A stretch of 64,000 bases of DNA from Reichenbachiella agarivorans (GCF_025502585.1 NZ_CP106679.1:4123501-4187500), one strand, 5' to 3'. Shown: positions 19,984 through 29,852, numbered from the stretch's first letter. A program made the numbers and translations. The notes: generated from the sequence alone by a model not told the origin.

Positions 19984-21068
19984 GTTGTTGGTTGATGGTT
20001 TATATTTTTCATTTTATTCAATAGACTAATCATTGCTTGCGGGATATCATCTAAGGAGCATACTTGGTCAACAGCTCCGAGTTTGATCGCCTCCATCGGC
20101 ATCCCAAACACGACACAGCTGCTTTCATCCTGTGCGATGGTATAGCTGTTGGCACCTTTCATTTCCAGCAACCCTGCCGCACCATCCTTGCCCATACCAG
20201 TGAGGATGACACCAATGGCTCTGCTTTTGATCACATTCGCAGCAGACCTAAACAAGACATCCACAGAGGGTTTGTGTCCTGACACTTTCTCACCTCCCAA
20301 CAGCTTGACCCGATAGCCCGCCCCATGCTTTTCAGCGGTCAGATGCTGATCACCTGGTGCTACATAAGCATGACCTGACTGTAGCTTTTCACCATCTATG
20401 GCCTCTGTGACAGTCATTGAGCAAACATCATTGAGATACCTAGCATACTGTCCCGTAAACTCCACAGGCATGTGCTGTACAATCAAAATCGGAGGTAAAT
20501 TATCCGGTAACCGAGCCAACAAATGCTTGACTGCCTGAGTCCCCCCAGCAGATGCTCCGATACATATGACCACATCCGTACTGGAAGTGGCTACCGAAGA
20601 GATCGCCATACGAGACACAGCATTTCTCTCAAAACTCGTGTTCTTGGTGGAGAGCTTTGAGCGACCTACTGTACGAATCACCTTGAGCAACCTTGCCTCC
20701 TGCATCAAAGTAGTCGTCATGTTCTTATAATCAATGATGGGTTTATCAATGACATCCACAGCACCATATTCCAATGCCTTGACACCTATCTCTGGATTTT
20801 TAGTGATCAGGGATGAAAATACAATCACAGGGATCGGATGTTGACTCATAAGTTTTTTCAGGAAAGTCAATCCATCCATGCGAGGCATTCTCACATCCAA
20901 TATGATCACATTGGGTTTCACCTCTCTCATGATCTCTACTGCCTCGTAAGCATCCGATGCGGCCCCAATCACTTCCAAGTCTTCGCTCTGGGCAATGATA
21001 AACTCCAACATCCGCTGCACAGCACGAGAGTCGTCGATGATCAATATTTTTATCTTTTCCTTATTCAC
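19980..21068 (-). CDS. cheB: CheB protein-glutamate methylesterase
   Basis: This 362-residue enzyme demethylates receptor glutamates. The receiver domain (about 1-125) carries the acceptor D58 (VIILDVRMPRMDG). The esterase domain (about 165-355) has the catalytic triad S173 (GASAGG), H199 (VQHMP) and D295 (GMGKDGAAG). I start at the GTG at 21066-21068, which overlaps the cheD end by 8 bp and gives the usual start just before KIKILIIDDS; a TTG at 21095 would add 9 non-homologous residues inside cheD. It works against CheR, encoded in the same operon. Confidence 0.95.
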   Translation of the reverse strand: MNKEKIKILIIDDSRAVQRMLEFIIAQSEDLEVIGAASDAYEAVEIMREVKPNVIILDVRMPRMDGLTFLKKLMSQHPIPVIVFSSLITKNPEIGVKALEYGAVDVIDKPIIDYKNMTTTLMQEARLLKVIRTVGRSKLSTKNTSFERNAVSRMAISSVATSSTDVVICIGASAGGTQAVKHLLARLPDNLPPILIVQHMPVEFTGQYARYLNDVCSMTVTEAIDGEKLQSGHAYVAPGDQHLTAEKHGAGYRVKLLGGEKVSGHKPSVDVLFRSAANVIKSRAIGVILTGMGKDGAAGLLEMKGANSYTIAQDESSCVVFGMPMEAIKLGAVDQVCSLDDIPQAMISLLNKMKNINHQPTT

Positions 21069-21543
21069 CCCCTGTCTGTTTAGCCTTCCCCACAAACTTC
21101 ATTCTCACTACACCAGACACTGTGTCAAAGATGATTTTGCGTCCTCTCTGACCACCGGTATTATGTGCTACGAGTCTGATACCGTATTCTTTGAGCATAT
21201 CTCGGGCGACCTCAGCGTTTCTATCTCCTATTCTCGCCGTAAAATCCACCTGATTGGCTCCTCCAAAAATCTTGGCGATCATATTTTCAGGTTTGCAATT
21301 CTTCCTGTACATTTCCTTGATCAAGCGCTCTATGGCAATGTTGCCAAATTTGACAGAGGCTAAACCTTGTCCATTCCAAAAAGGAAGCATATAATGATTG
21401 ATCCCTCCAATTTTTTTGACTTGATCATAGAGACACACTGAGATGCATGACCCCAATACGGTGGTCACTTCAGTATGAGTAGTCCCTACGAAAAGGTTGG
21501 AAGGATACAGAAAGTGGGTCGCTATGGTCTCGACCTTACTCAA
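21061..21543 (-). CDS. cheD: CheD receptor glutamine deamidase
   Basis: This 160-residue protein has the CheD cysteine motif TVLGSCISVCLYD near residues 29-41, the catalytic His in GGINHYMLP, and the later KIFGGANQ segment. CheD converts glutamine to glutamate on chemoreceptors and binds CheC. The only reasonable start is a TTG at 21541-21543, whose last two bases overlap the TGA of the upstream kinase-like gene (TTGA), implying translational coupling. Confidence 0.92.
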   Translation of the reverse strand: MSKVETIATHFLYPSNLFVGTTHTEVTTVLGSCISVCLYDQVKKIGGINHYMLPFWNGQGLASVKFGNIAIERLIKEMYRKNCKPENMIAKIFGGANQVDFTARIGDRNAEVARDMLKEYGIRLVAHNTGGQRGRKIIFDTVSGVVRMKFVGKAKQTGGE

Positions 21544-22424
21544 AATATTTCTTCGTTGGTATCAGAAAACAATTCGAAATCTTCCTCGAAAAGTGGCGAT
21601 ACATCTGAGGCATTTTCTATAGGCAGGATCACCGACACTACAGTTCCTTTCCCTATCTGAGACTCGATCTTCATCGTCCCATCCAGCAGATCGACCAGCG
21701 AATGTACAATGGACAGTCCCAAGCCATGACCTCCATAATTTTTGGTCGTCCCTGCGTCTAGCTGATTGAATCGATCATAAATATTGGCTCTGTCCTCGTC
21801 TGAGATACCTACTCCATTGTCACTCACTAAGAAAAGTAGATGATCCTCCATTTTGTTTAGTGCGACAGTCACTCTACCAGATGATGCATCGCAAAACTTA
21901 TGGGCATTGGAAATCAAATTGGACAAAATAACAAGCAACTTATTTCGATCTGAAAGTATCGTTTGGTTCACATCTGCATCCATGACACAGTCAATTTGGT
22001 GGTCACCCATTTGACTCTGTACATGAGATATTGCCTCTGCCACTACCTCCGCACATCTGAATTTCTTGAGATCAATGTATGCCACTCCAGCCTCCAACTC
22101 TGCAGCCATAAACAAGTTTTGCATCTGAAAATTGAGTACAGATGCCTCTCTATAGATCAAGCGTGTATTCTTTTGAGCTGATTCTGTAGTCACACTGTCA
22201 GACAAATTCATGCGCAACAGTCCCATGATAGAAGTCATCGGATTGTTGATTTCATTTTTGATATTGGACAGAAAATGTGACTTCAATTTTTCGGATTGAA
22301 GCAACTTTTCGTTGACAGTTTTTAGATCCGCCATAAACTGCTTTTGCTCATCTAGGAGTCTGTTCTTCTCTTCAAACCGGAGGTTCAATTCATCGAGTAG
22401 TTGTTGATCAGATAGATTACTCAT
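21540..22424 (-). CDS. Histidine-kinase-like protein lacking the phospho-acceptor His
   Basis: This 294-residue soluble protein sits inside the chemotaxis operon between cheR and cheD with 4-bp overlaps. An N-terminal coiled coil (about 1-48) precedes a HisKA-like helix pair. The H-box reads SNIKNEINNPMTS, with N57 where kinases have His. The HATPase domain looks complete: N-box LISNAHKF, G1 DNGVGI, G2 GGHGLGLSI. It may bind ATP but should not autophosphorylate in the usual way. It could be a scaffold, an ATP-sensing partner of CheA, or a kinase using another residue. The substitution is clear in the DNA (codon AAT). Confidence 0.85.
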   Translation of the reverse strand: MSNLSDQQLLDELNLRFEEKNRLLDEQKQFMADLKTVNEKLLQSEKLKSHFLSNIKNEINNPMTSIMGLLRMNLSDSVTTESAQKNTRLIYREASVLNFQMQNLFMAAELEAGVAYIDLKKFRCAEVVAEAISHVQSQMGDHQIDCVMDADVNQTILSDRNKLLVILSNLISNAHKFCDASSGRVTVALNKMEDHLLFLVSDNGVGISDEDRANIYDRFNQLDAGTTKNYGGHGLGLSIVHSLVDLLDGTMKIESQIGKGTVVSVILPIENASDVSPLFEEDFELFSDTNEEIF

Positions 22425-23302
22425 AGCGATTTTTGGTAAATTGTGGGTTTTATTAGTTTCAAGCTGGGTTCACTCTTGAACAGTGACTCTGAGTGGCCGA
22501 GGAAAAGATAGCCACCTGGTCTCAATCTTCTGACCAGACGTGAGATGACCTTGTCTTGGTTGGGGCGATCAAAATAGATCAGGACATTTCTACAAAAAAT
22601 AATGTCATACATATCATCCAATAAGTACTCCTCATCCATCAGGTTGAGGCGACCAAAGCTGGTTTTGGCTCTCAACTCAGGTTTGACTCGCACAATTGGC
22701 TTGTTGGGGTCTTTACTCTTGAGAAAATAAGTTTGCTTCAAATAATGAGACAAATTGGCAATCCTGCTCATATTGTACACACCATTGACAGCTGTATGCA
22801 GGGCATCCACTGATATATCAGTCCCCATCACAGAATAAGAGCGGTGAGTAAGACTGTGTCTTTTCATATACTCCTCCATCACGATGGCTATGGTATAAAT
22901 CTCCTCGCCCGTAGAGGCTGCCGAACTCCATATTTTGAGTTCACTGGCGCGTTTTTCTTCAAACAATCGTGGCAAAACCACTTCGTTCATAAAATCAAAA
23001 TGAGCTGACTCTCTAAAAAAATCGGTTTTATTGGTCGACACGGCGTTGATCATGTGCACAACCTCCACTGTTTCTTCATTGCCCAATACCATGTCGATGT
23101 ACTCAGCAAAACTGTTCAGGTTGAGTTCTTTGAGCCTTTTTTGAAGCCTCCCTTCTACCATCACTTTTTTGTGATCGGGAAGTTTGATTCCGTAATTGGC
23201 CGTGATGAATTCACTCAACTTCAAAAATTCACTTTGACTCAGTGTCTTTCGTGACAGCGGATTGGTAATGGTCTCTTTTAGGCTAGGTTTTTCCATTTTC
23301 AT
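22421..23302 (-). CDS. cheR: CheR chemoreceptor methyltransferase
   Basis: This 293-residue SAM-dependent enzyme methylates receptor glutamates. An N-terminal helical domain (about 20-95) is followed by the methyltransferase fold with IWSSAASTGEEIYTIA (about 125-140, SAM loop), FCRNVLIYFD (about 245) and the end GGYLFLGHSESL. The stop codon overlaps the start of the kinase-like gene by 4 bp. It acts on the MCP encoded 4 bp upstream. Confidence 0.95.
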   Translation of the reverse strand: MKMEKPSLKETITNPLSRKTLSQSEFLKLSEFITANYGIKLPDHKKVMVEGRLQKRLKELNLNSFAEYIDMVLGNEETVEVVHMINAVSTNKTDFFRESAHFDFMNEVVLPRLFEEKRASELKIWSSAASTGEEIYTIAIVMEEYMKRHSLTHRSYSVMGTDISVDALHTAVNGVYNMSRIANLSHYLKQTYFLKSKDPNKPIVRVKPELRAKTSFGRLNLMDEEYLLDDMYDIIFCRNVLIYFDRPNQDKVISRLVRRLRPGGYLFLGHSESLFKSEPSLKLIKPTIYQKSL

Positions 23303-23306
23303 TCAA

Positions 23307-25301
23307 TCAAAAGCTTTCGAATTCAGAATCTGAAACATCTGATGGTTTTCCCAAATCCAGATTGATTCCAGAGATGATTTTTTTGCTGGTATTTACGGTT
23401 GTTGTTGGCCTCCTAGCAGATACTTTTGGTGCCGCCACTACTGCTTTTCGTTCAGTTTTCACTGGTGTCACTGTTTTAGTCTTGAGTGGTGTAGATGCAG
23501 GAGTTGACACTTGTGGTTTTGCGCCTGCATTGGTGACTGATTTCAACTGTTGAATCGACTGACTATCCGTATTGCGTTCCTCTGTTTTGAAGTAGGAAAG
23601 CACTTGTGCCATCTGATCTGACAATTTGATCAGTCCTTCGGCATTGTTGGCCAATTCACTGAGATTAGAAGCATTGTTTTGTGCCACATCGTTCAATTTA
23701 TGTACGGCACTGCTGATTTGCTCTGCACCGTTGTTTTGCTCGATGGTACTATTGGCGATTTCTCTGACCAATTTGGCGGTATTTTCGATCTCAGGTACGA
23801 CGGTCTCTAGCATATCTGCTGATTCTGTTGCAGTAGCAACGCTGGACACTGATACCTGATCTATCTCATTGGCTGCTAACTGACTGCGTTCTGCCAAGCG
23901 ACGTATCTCAGCTGCCACCACGGCGAATCCCTTGCCATGTTCTCCTGCTCTTGCTGCTTCTACGGCTGCATTCAAGGCCAAGAGGTTGGTTTGACGAGAG
24001 ATCTCTCCGATAATCGATATTTTGTCAGTGATGATTTTCATAGACACCACCGTTTTCTTGACAGCATCATTGCTGTCTTTGATGCGCTGTGCACCTCTAT
24101 TGGCGATCATTTCTGTTTCACGAGCGTTTCTGGTACTCTGCTCTAGGTTGGCTGCTATTTCTTCAATTGACGCGGATATTTCCTCCGCAGAACTCGCCTG
24201 TTCTGATCCTCCATCTGCAATGCTATGCGTGGTCTTGTTCATCTCATGACATGCTACGACCATAGATTTGCCGACTCCTTTGAGGGTTCCGATCAGGTTT
24301 CTAAAGTTGGTCGTCATCGTACTAAATCGATCAATCAAATCTCCCAATTCGTCATTGCTCACCTTGGTCACTTTGGCTTCCAAATCACCGTTCGCAAAGG
24401 TTTTGATGGTATTGAAGGCATGCTTTACAGATTTGGTCACTACTGACACTGTCCACAGAGAGATCAAAAAAGTAAAGATCAACGCTGCGACAATTGTATA
24501 AATAATCGTATAACGCATCCCCATTTTGTCTGTCAAAGAATATGCTGCCCAGTCCGTATTCAGTTGATCAACACTGGCGTCAATTTGTGCTGCAGAAGCC
24601 AGTAGCTTTTTCCTCAATCCTGAATTGTTGTCAAAACCAATGGCCTTTTCTACTTCATTGATCTCTACGACCAATCCTTTGATTTCATCCCATTCAGTGG
24701 TCAAATCTTCTTTGCCATTTGAAGCCACCTCGTCCATCAGCTGTAAAACACGGTTGACATCTCCTATGCTGACAGACTCTGTTTGTCTCTCAAAATAGGT
24801 CAATAGACTTGCTATTTCACTCTGCTTATAGTACGCACTGATAGCTGTTAATTTTTGATTCAAAGCACCAACCAAACCATTGTCAGCCGTACTCTTCTTC
24901 ATGGAGGTCACTGACAACTGTGTCAAATCACTGTCGTACTGCTGTAGTTGCGATTCCATTTGGATCATATCATCGTCCAATCCATATTTCGATATCATTG
25001 GATTATTTTTCAACCATTCTACAGCATTGATGATCATTTGATGGTCGCTTTCCAATTGATTCAAAGAAGTGCTACTGCCCGTTTCATAAAATTTTGCAGT
25101 ATTGATTTCGTGATAAATAAACTCATTTTGCGCACCGATCATTTTCACAGTATTGATAGATATGCCGTGCATCTCTACATCTACCTGATTGAGGCGATCC
25201 AGTTTGCCTATCACAGCAAAAAACACCCAAGCTATGATCAATAGCACCGCCAACATCGAAGCAGCGTAGACGATTAATTTGTTTTTGATGGTAAATCTCA
25301 T
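23307..25301 (-). CDS. Methyl-accepting chemotaxis protein
   Basis: This 664-residue receptor has a first membrane helix at about 8-32, a helical periplasmic sensor domain of the four-helix type (about 35-260), a second helix at about 262-288 and a HAMP domain. The signalling domain has the tip [23 protein letters not shown]. After a Thr/Pro/Lys-rich flexible linker the protein ends SDSEFESF. That tail resembles the C-terminal CheR/CheB docking pentapeptide (x-W-x-x-F), with Phe in place of Trp. It is the only receptor in the operon. The ligand is unknown. Confidence 0.95.
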   Translation of the reverse strand: MRFTIKNKLIVYAASMLAVLLIIAWVFFAVIGKLDRLNQVDVEMHGISINTVKMIGAQNEFIYHEINTAKFYETGSSTSLNQLESDHQMIINAVEWLKNNPMISKYGLDDDMIQMESQLQQYDSDLTQLSVTSMKKSTADNGLVGALNQKLTAISAYYKQSEIASLLTYFERQTESVSIGDVNRVLQLMDEVASNGKEDLTTEWDEIKGLVVEINEVEKAIGFDNNSGLRKKLLASAAQIDASVDQLNTDWAAYSLTDKMGMRYTIIYTIVAALIFTFLISLWTVSVVTKSVKHAFNTIKTFANGDLEAKVTKVSNDELGDLIDRFSTMTTNFRNLIGTLKGVGKSMVVACHEMNKTTHSIADGGSEQASSAEEISASIEEIAANLEQSTRNARETEMIANRGAQRIKDSNDAVKKTVVSMKIITDKISIIGEISRQTNLLALNAAVEAARAGEHGKGFAVVAAEIRRLAERSQLAANEIDQVSVSSVATATESADMLETVVPEIENTAKLVREIANSTIEQNNGAEQISSAVHKLNDVAQNNASNLSELANNAEGLIKLSDQMAQVLSYFKTEERNTDSQSIQQLKSVTNAGAKPQVSTPASTPLKTKTVTPVKTERKAVVAAPKVSARRPTTTVNTSKKIISGINLDLGKPSDVSDSEFESF

Positions 25302-25306
25302 ATCTG

Positions 25307-25882
25307 TTAGTTTTTGTTGGTCGACTTCTTTTGGCCTTTGGCAACAGTGTTTTTACCTCCGCTGGCTTGCTCCTTCTCGTTTTCTATCTGTGTCTGAGTG
25401 ATCGACTCCAATGCAATCACCTCGTTGACAGAGAATATTTGATCCAAATCCAGAATCATGGCATAATTGGCCTCTATAGAAAACATCCCGACTATGAATC
25501 GCTCGTATTCGTTGGTTTCAAACTTGGGTGCAGGGCGTACTTCATCCTTGACCAGGTCTATGACTTCCAATACTTCGTCTACCAAAATCCCGACAGCCAG
25601 CCTTTGTGCATTGGCGTTGATCTCTACGATGATCACACAAGTATCTATGGTAAATTCTGTAGGTTTCATCCCCAATTTCACTCTGGTATCTACGAGTGGC
25701 ACCATATGGTTTCGTACATTGATTACACCACTCATGTATTCAGGCGCTTTGGGTATTTTTGAGATTTTGGGTACCTCGATGATTTCTATCACCTTGGTCA
25801 CATTGACTGCAAAAAACTCCTTGTCCAGTCCAAAACTCAGCACATGCTGCGGTACCTGTGTATCGATTGCTACTGCTCCCAT
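25307..25882 (-). CDS. cheW: CheW coupling protein (second copy)
   Basis: This 191-residue CheW-like protein couples receptors to CheA. The fold spans about 10-155 and shows [42 protein letters not shown] and [10 protein letters not shown]. It has a longer than usual charged Lys/Gln-rich tail (155-191). It follows the other cheW by 2 bp and precedes the MCP gene by 5 bp. Two different CheW proteins next to a single receptor may adjust array packing. Confidence 0.93.
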   Translation of the reverse strand: MGAVAIDTQVPQHVLSFGLDKEFFAVNVTKVIEIIEVPKISKIPKAPEYMSGVINVRNHMVPLVDTRVKLGMKPTEFTIDTCVIIVEINANAQRLAVGILVDEVLEVIDLVKDEVRPAPKFETNEYERFIVGMFSIEANYAMILDLDQIFSVNEVIALESITQTQIENEKEQASGGKNTVAKGQKKSTNKN

Positions 25883-25884
25883 GA

Positions 25885-26412
25885 CTATGCTTGTTTTGAT
25901 TTTTTAGATTCCATTTCGTTGCTTGTCCCAAAATCATAATCCTCCAGAGAAAATACTTTGTCCAAATTGAGAAGCATGATGAATTTTTTATCCTTTTTGA
26001 ACATCCCAGAGACATACTCTAGGTCAAACTTGGCATCTATACTGCGTGAACTTTGGATGCTATCCGCTGGTACAGACACTACCTCTTGTACCGCATCCAC
26101 CAGCGTCCCCACCAGGGTCTTCTCTCCCTCCACCATCATCTCTATCACGATGATACAAGTATCGACCGTAGGCACTATGGGTGACAGCCCAAATTTGACC
26201 TTGGTATCAATGAGCGGCAGTATCTTGCCTCTGAGATTTTGTACGCCTGCCATGTGTTTGGGGGCGTTGGGTATCTTGGTGATGTTGGTCATTTCTTGGA
26301 TCTCGACCACTTTTTTGACTTCTACGCCGAAGGTCTCCCCTTCTAGATCAAAGGTCAAAAAAGTCTTGAGATCGACCATTTCCTTTACTTCATTGTCTAA
26401 CAGGCTACTCAT
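25885..26412 (-). CDS. cheW: CheW coupling protein (first copy)
   Basis: This 175-residue CheW-like protein shows FGVEVKKVVEIQEMTNITKIPNAP, MAGVQNLRGKILPLIDTKVKFG and VGTLVDAVQEVV. It is paralogous to the next gene but with a shorter tail. Its ATG overlaps the cheA stop by 4 bp. Confidence 0.93.
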   Translation of the reverse strand: MSSLLDNEVKEMVDLKTFLTFDLEGETFGVEVKKVVEIQEMTNITKIPNAPKHMAGVQNLRGKILPLIDTKVKFGLSPIVPTVDTCIIVIEMMVEGEKTLVGTLVDAVQEVVSVPADSIQSSRSIDAKFDLEYVSGMFKKDKKFIMLLNLDKVFSLEDYDFGTSNEMESKKSKQA

Positions 26413-28448
26413 GATGCTGCTAATTTTAGGTTAGAGTGTTTTTTTGAGATCAAATTGTTGGTATCCAATACGAGCGCGATTTTGCCATCTCCCAATATGG
26501 TGGCTCCTGACACGAATTCTTGATTTCTATAATATTTGCCGACGGGCTTTAGCACCGCTTGATACTCTCCCACGATTTCGTCTACACAAAATCCAACCTC
26601 ACGGTCATGGTCTTTGACCAAAATGATGCTGTTGAGCAGTGGTGCGCTCTCTTCGGGGAGCTGAAATTCTCCTCGCAAGTCTATGTATGGAAACTGCTCA
26701 TCATCCAATGTCACCACTTGGTTGAAATCATTGACAAATGATGCCCTTTTCAATTCATAACATTTCTCAACACTGGACAGAGGTATGATGTAATCTGTAT
26801 CATGTACCTTGACCTGTAATCCATCGATCACAGACAATGTCAATGGCAACCCAATGGTAATCGTCGTACCCTCTCCTAGTGAGCTCTCTACTGAAATGTC
26901 CCCTCTCAGATCCAGCACGTTCTTTTTGACCACATCCATTCCGACACCTCTGCCAGAGATATCTGTCACATTCTTGGCCATCGAAAACCCAGGGACGAAG
27001 ATCAAATTGAGCGCTTCTTTGTCAGATAGCACGTCTGTCTTTTTGATCAATCCATTGCTGATCGCCTTTTGCTTGATTTTTTCGATATCGATCCCTTTGC
27101 CATCATCTTTGATCTGTACATATACTTTCGCACCAGAATAATATGATTTGAGTAGGATGGTTCCCTTCTCAGGTTTACCTCGCTGTGCACGAATCTCTTG
27201 GGTCTCGATACCATGATCTAGGCTGTTGCGGATCAAATGCATCAATGGATCGGCTAGGTTGTCGATGATGGTCTTGTCCAACTCAGTGTCTCCCCCCTCT
27301 GTGATGAAATTGACGGCTTTGCCGAGTGTAGCAGAAATATCACGCACCGAACGATGAAATCTCGCAAAGAGGTTTTCGATCTCCAGCAAAGTCATGTCAA
27401 ACGCCGTGTCTCTCAACTGTCTCGCGATCTTCTCCATGTTGTCGGAGATCGCTTCCAATGTTGGGTCAAAGTTGTTTTTAGCATAAAGAGACAAGGCCGC
27501 CTGAGAAGTAATGAGCTCAGATACCTGATTCATCAACTCATCCAGTTTGGTAGCAGCAACCCTGATACTGGATATAGACTCGACTTTGCTGGATTTCACT
27601 TCGGGAGTGCTGTCCTCCACTTTTATATTTTCAATTTCCTTGATGATGGATTGTACACGCTCATAGCTGACATCCTCCGAACTGTACATAGCAGGCATGT
27701 GCTCAATAAAATTCTGATTTGCCAACAGATTGCCTGCTGCCAGATGTTTTACTTCTTTGATATCCGACTCTTGTGTAAAGATGAAAGTCTCGTTGATATT
27801 GGACATAGGCTCGTCAGTCGCCAAAATCACCTGCCAAGAAGTGTAGCATTTGGTCGGATCATATTCACTACTGACATCCAAATCTACTCTGGCATACACC
27901 ATGGTCTCCCCTATCTCTGTCAACTCCTCGACTAGCAAGAGGGGATTCGAACCATCCTTGAAGAAATTTTCGTTGGGTTTGAAATAAACGTAGTAGGTAT
28001 GTAGTGCTGACTGGACTTTGCTTTGAGCTGGCTGCTGATCTTGTGTCCATTTGGCAGAATCAATGAGAATTTCATTGATTCGTTGGGTAAGTTCTTGATC
28101 ATTTTTGAGATCCTTGGCATCCTTGAGTTCTGGAGTCAATATCAATACCTTGACATGATCCATGCACTGCAAGGTGCAATCAATAATCTCCTTGGTCAAT
28201 GGGATCATGCCCGACCGTACCTTGTCATAGATGCTCTCTAGGTTGTGAATAAAATCCGTCACCTTCTTGGATCCGATCATACCACTACTCCCTTTGAGGG
28301 TATGAATAGAACGAAAGAGCGCGGCTATTAGCGACGGGTCTTCGGGAGATTTCTCAGCAGCCAGCAGGCTTTTTTCGATTTTCTCAAAAAGCTCACCAGC
28401 TTCTTCCATGAAGATATTTCTTAGTTGAATTAGGTCGTTTGCGTTCAT
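26409..28448 (-). CDS. cheA: CheA chemotaxis histidine kinase
   Basis: This 679-residue kinase has the P1 Hpt domain (1-110, phosphorylated H49 in RSIHTLKGSSG). An unusual middle domain (about 150-270) may be the P2 response-regulator docking domain. The dimerisation helices (about 310-375) follow, then the ATPase with N-box HLIRNSLDHGIE and G boxes DDGKGID and GRGVGMDVV, and the C-terminal CheW-like P5 domain (about 540-675). The start overlaps the cheY stop by one base (TAATG). It phosphorylates the adjacent CheY and CheB. Confidence 0.97.
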   Translation of the reverse strand: MNANDLIQLRNIFMEEAGELFEKIEKSLLAAEKSPEDPSLIAALFRSIHTLKGSSGMIGSKKVTDFIHNLESIYDKVRSGMIPLTKEIIDCTLQCMDHVKVLILTPELKDAKDLKNDQELTQRINEILIDSAKWTQDQQPAQSKVQSALHTYYVYFKPNENFFKDGSNPLLLVEELTEIGETMVYARVDLDVSSEYDPTKCYTSWQVILATDEPMSNINETFIFTQESDIKEVKHLAAGNLLANQNFIEHMPAMYSSEDVSYERVQSIIKEIENIKVEDSTPEVKSSKVESISSIRVAATKLDELMNQVSELITSQAALSLYAKNNFDPTLEAISDNMEKIARQLRDTAFDMTLLEIENLFARFHRSVRDISATLGKAVNFITEGGDTELDKTIIDNLADPLMHLIRNSLDHGIETQEIRAQRGKPEKGTILLKSYYSGAKVYVQIKDDGKGIDIEKIKQKAISNGLIKKTDVLSDKEALNLIFVPGFSMAKNVTDISGRGVGMDVVKKNVLDLRGDISVESSLGEGTTITIGLPLTLSVIDGLQVKVHDTDYIIPLSSVEKCYELKRASFVNDFNQVVTLDDEQFPYIDLRGEFQLPEESAPLLNSIILVKDHDREVGFCVDEIVGEYQAVLKPVGKYYRNQEFVSGATILGDGKIALVLDTNNLISKKHSNLKLAAS

Positions 28449-28822
28449 TATTTCCTGATGACTTTTTGTACGATTTTGATTAACCTGTCTTGATCAAAGG
28501 GCTTTTCGATCCAGCCAGTCACGCCTTCCTTTTTGGCGACCAACTTCTTCTCCATTTGAGATTCGGTGGTCAGCATGATGATGGGTACATACTTGTATTT
28601 TTCATCCTTACGGACTTCTTTGATCAAGCCCAACCCATCCATCTCTGGCATAAATAGGTCTGTGATAATCAGAGAAACACGCTCCTCAATCAAACCGAGC
28701 TGTTTGAGTCCATCCAGACCATTGACTCCTTTGTACACGGTGTAGCCCTCGCTACTGAGCGTGACAGATACCAGCTCTCTGATACTTTCTGAGTCGTCTA
28801 CTATGAGAATACTTCTGTTCAT
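28448..28822 (-). CDS. cheY: CheY-type single-domain response regulator
   Basis: This 124-residue receiver domain has the acidic pair D9-D10, the acceptor D55 (LIITDLFMPEMDG), Thr in IIMLTTES and the Lys in IEKPF. It overlaps the STAS gene by 4 bp and cheA by one base. It is the likely output protein of the operon. With no flagellar switch in the window, its target is unknown. Confidence 0.93.
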   Translation of the reverse strand: MNRSILIVDDSESIRELVSVTLSSEGYTVYKGVNGLDGLKQLGLIEERVSLIITDLFMPEMDGLGLIKEVRKDEKYKYVPIIMLTTESQMEKKLVAKKEGVTGWIEKPFDQDRLIKIVQKVIRK

Positions 28823-29184
28823 GGTGTTTGGGTTGTAAAGTCTAATCCAGATTTGTCTATCAAATCAGTCAATCCTTGTGGTAGATGATGTTGAATATTC
28901 AAATGATTGCCCGCTTCATCTGCCAAAATTTGAAGGTAAAAGAAGAGTTGGATCACGGATAGGTCAATTTCTTCTACGGCAGAGAGTTGAATATTGACAC
29001 GCGCAAACTGTGTCATGGCCATTTCTGTCTTTTGATATATCTCTGTCACATGCTCTATGGTGAGCATACCTTCGAGTGATATGGTGACCCCATCACCTTC
29101 GTTACCAAACGGCTCCAAGAGTATCTTGAGTCCCGCAGATTGCTCTGTGATCATGTCCATATCAGTAGTGGGTGTAGAATTCAT
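28819..29184 (-). CDS. STAS-domain protein
   Basis: This 121-residue protein begins the chemotaxis operon. The STAS pattern is visible: beta strand VTISLEGMLTIEHV, helix, beta strand VNIQLSAVEEIDLSVIQLFFYLQ, and a final DLIDKSGL. The position usually occupied by the regulatory Ser/Thr is Ile/Asp-Leu-Ser (S79-S80 region), so phosphorylation is uncertain. It may work as a scaffold or partner of the array. It overlaps cheY by 4 bp. Confidence 0.8.
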   Translation of the reverse strand: MNSTPTTDMDMITEQSAGLKILLEPFGNEGDGVTISLEGMLTIEHVTEIYQKTEMAMTQFARVNIQLSAVEEIDLSVIQLFFYLQILADEAGNHLNIQHHLPQGLTDLIDKSGLDFTTQTP

Positions 29185-29203
29185 AACATAAGTTAGATTG
29201 AGA

Positions 29204-29222
29204 GATGAGCGTATCGCTCATC
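29204..29222. other. Short perfect hairpin upstream of the chemotaxis operon
   Basis: GATGAGCG (29204-29211) and CGCTCATC (29215-29222) form an 8-bp stem with a TAT loop, 20 bp before the STAS start. It could be an operator or a 5'-leader structure. The rest of the 262-bp gap up to the upstream response-regulator gene shows no gene and no exact promoter box. Confidence 0.4.
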
Positions 29223-29446
29223 AATGAGCTGGAAGACATACCCTGAGTCTGGCGGATAGATAGCTTGCACATGTTAGTTTGGTTTTGGTTTCAATTCTGA
29301 CATAATTTAGAAGTAAAACAAGAGGGAGTCAATCACCCAAATCCGTCAATTTTTTCTAAGTGTTTATGCCTAGATTCTTTTGCAACTAGCTGGAATTAAA
29401 AGATCTATGGTATTTATTCAAAAAAATGGCAATTATCTACTTGCTG

Positions 29447-29824
29447 TTAGGCACTCAATGCAGGCATCTGACTTACCTCGCGTACCACACTGAGCAACAG
29501 CTCTGGTTCGAATGGTTTGACGATGTATCCTCCTGCACCCATCTTCTTGACTTTTTCGATGATACGATCTTGACCAACAGCACTGATCATGATGACACGA
29601 GCAGAGTTCTTTTCTGTAACCAGTTGTTGTAAAATTTCGATCCCAAACATGTCAGGAAGGATATTGTCGAGGGTAATCAAATCTGGCTTCAATGATCTAG
29701 CGAGTTCTAGTGCTTTGGCACCTTCTTCTGCTTCTCCTATTACATCATAACCCGCATCGGTCAGGGCTATTTTGATCAGGGCTCTCATATAAGCAGAGTC
29801 ATCGACGATTAGAACAGTTTTCAT
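29447..29824 (-). CDS. Single-domain response regulator
   Basis: This 125-residue CheY-like receiver has D8-D9, acceptor D53 (LITLDNILPDMFG; the DNILPD sequence is of the CheY/Spo0F-like type), MISAVGQ and the Lys in IVKPFEPE. It lies 262 bp upstream of the chemotaxis operon with its own strong promoter. It may be a second CheY for the same CheA. Confidence 0.92.
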   Translation of the reverse strand: MKTVLIVDDSAYMRALIKIALTDAGYDVIGEAEEGAKALELARSLKPDLITLDNILPDMFGIEILQQLVTEKNSARVIMISAVGQDRIIEKVKKMGAGGYIVKPFEPELLLSVVREVSQMPALSA

Positions 29825-29852
29825 AGGCTTTTGATTGAGTTAAACTTGAGAT

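Noticed and set aside
25123-25344. A short minus-strand open frame spanning the cheW-MCP junction
   Set aside because: It runs out of frame through the end of cheW and the start of the MCP gene, both of which have clear family sequence.
27354-27935. A 193-codon plus-strand open frame opposite cheA
   Set aside because: It is antisense to well-conserved CheA sequence and shows no recognisable domain.
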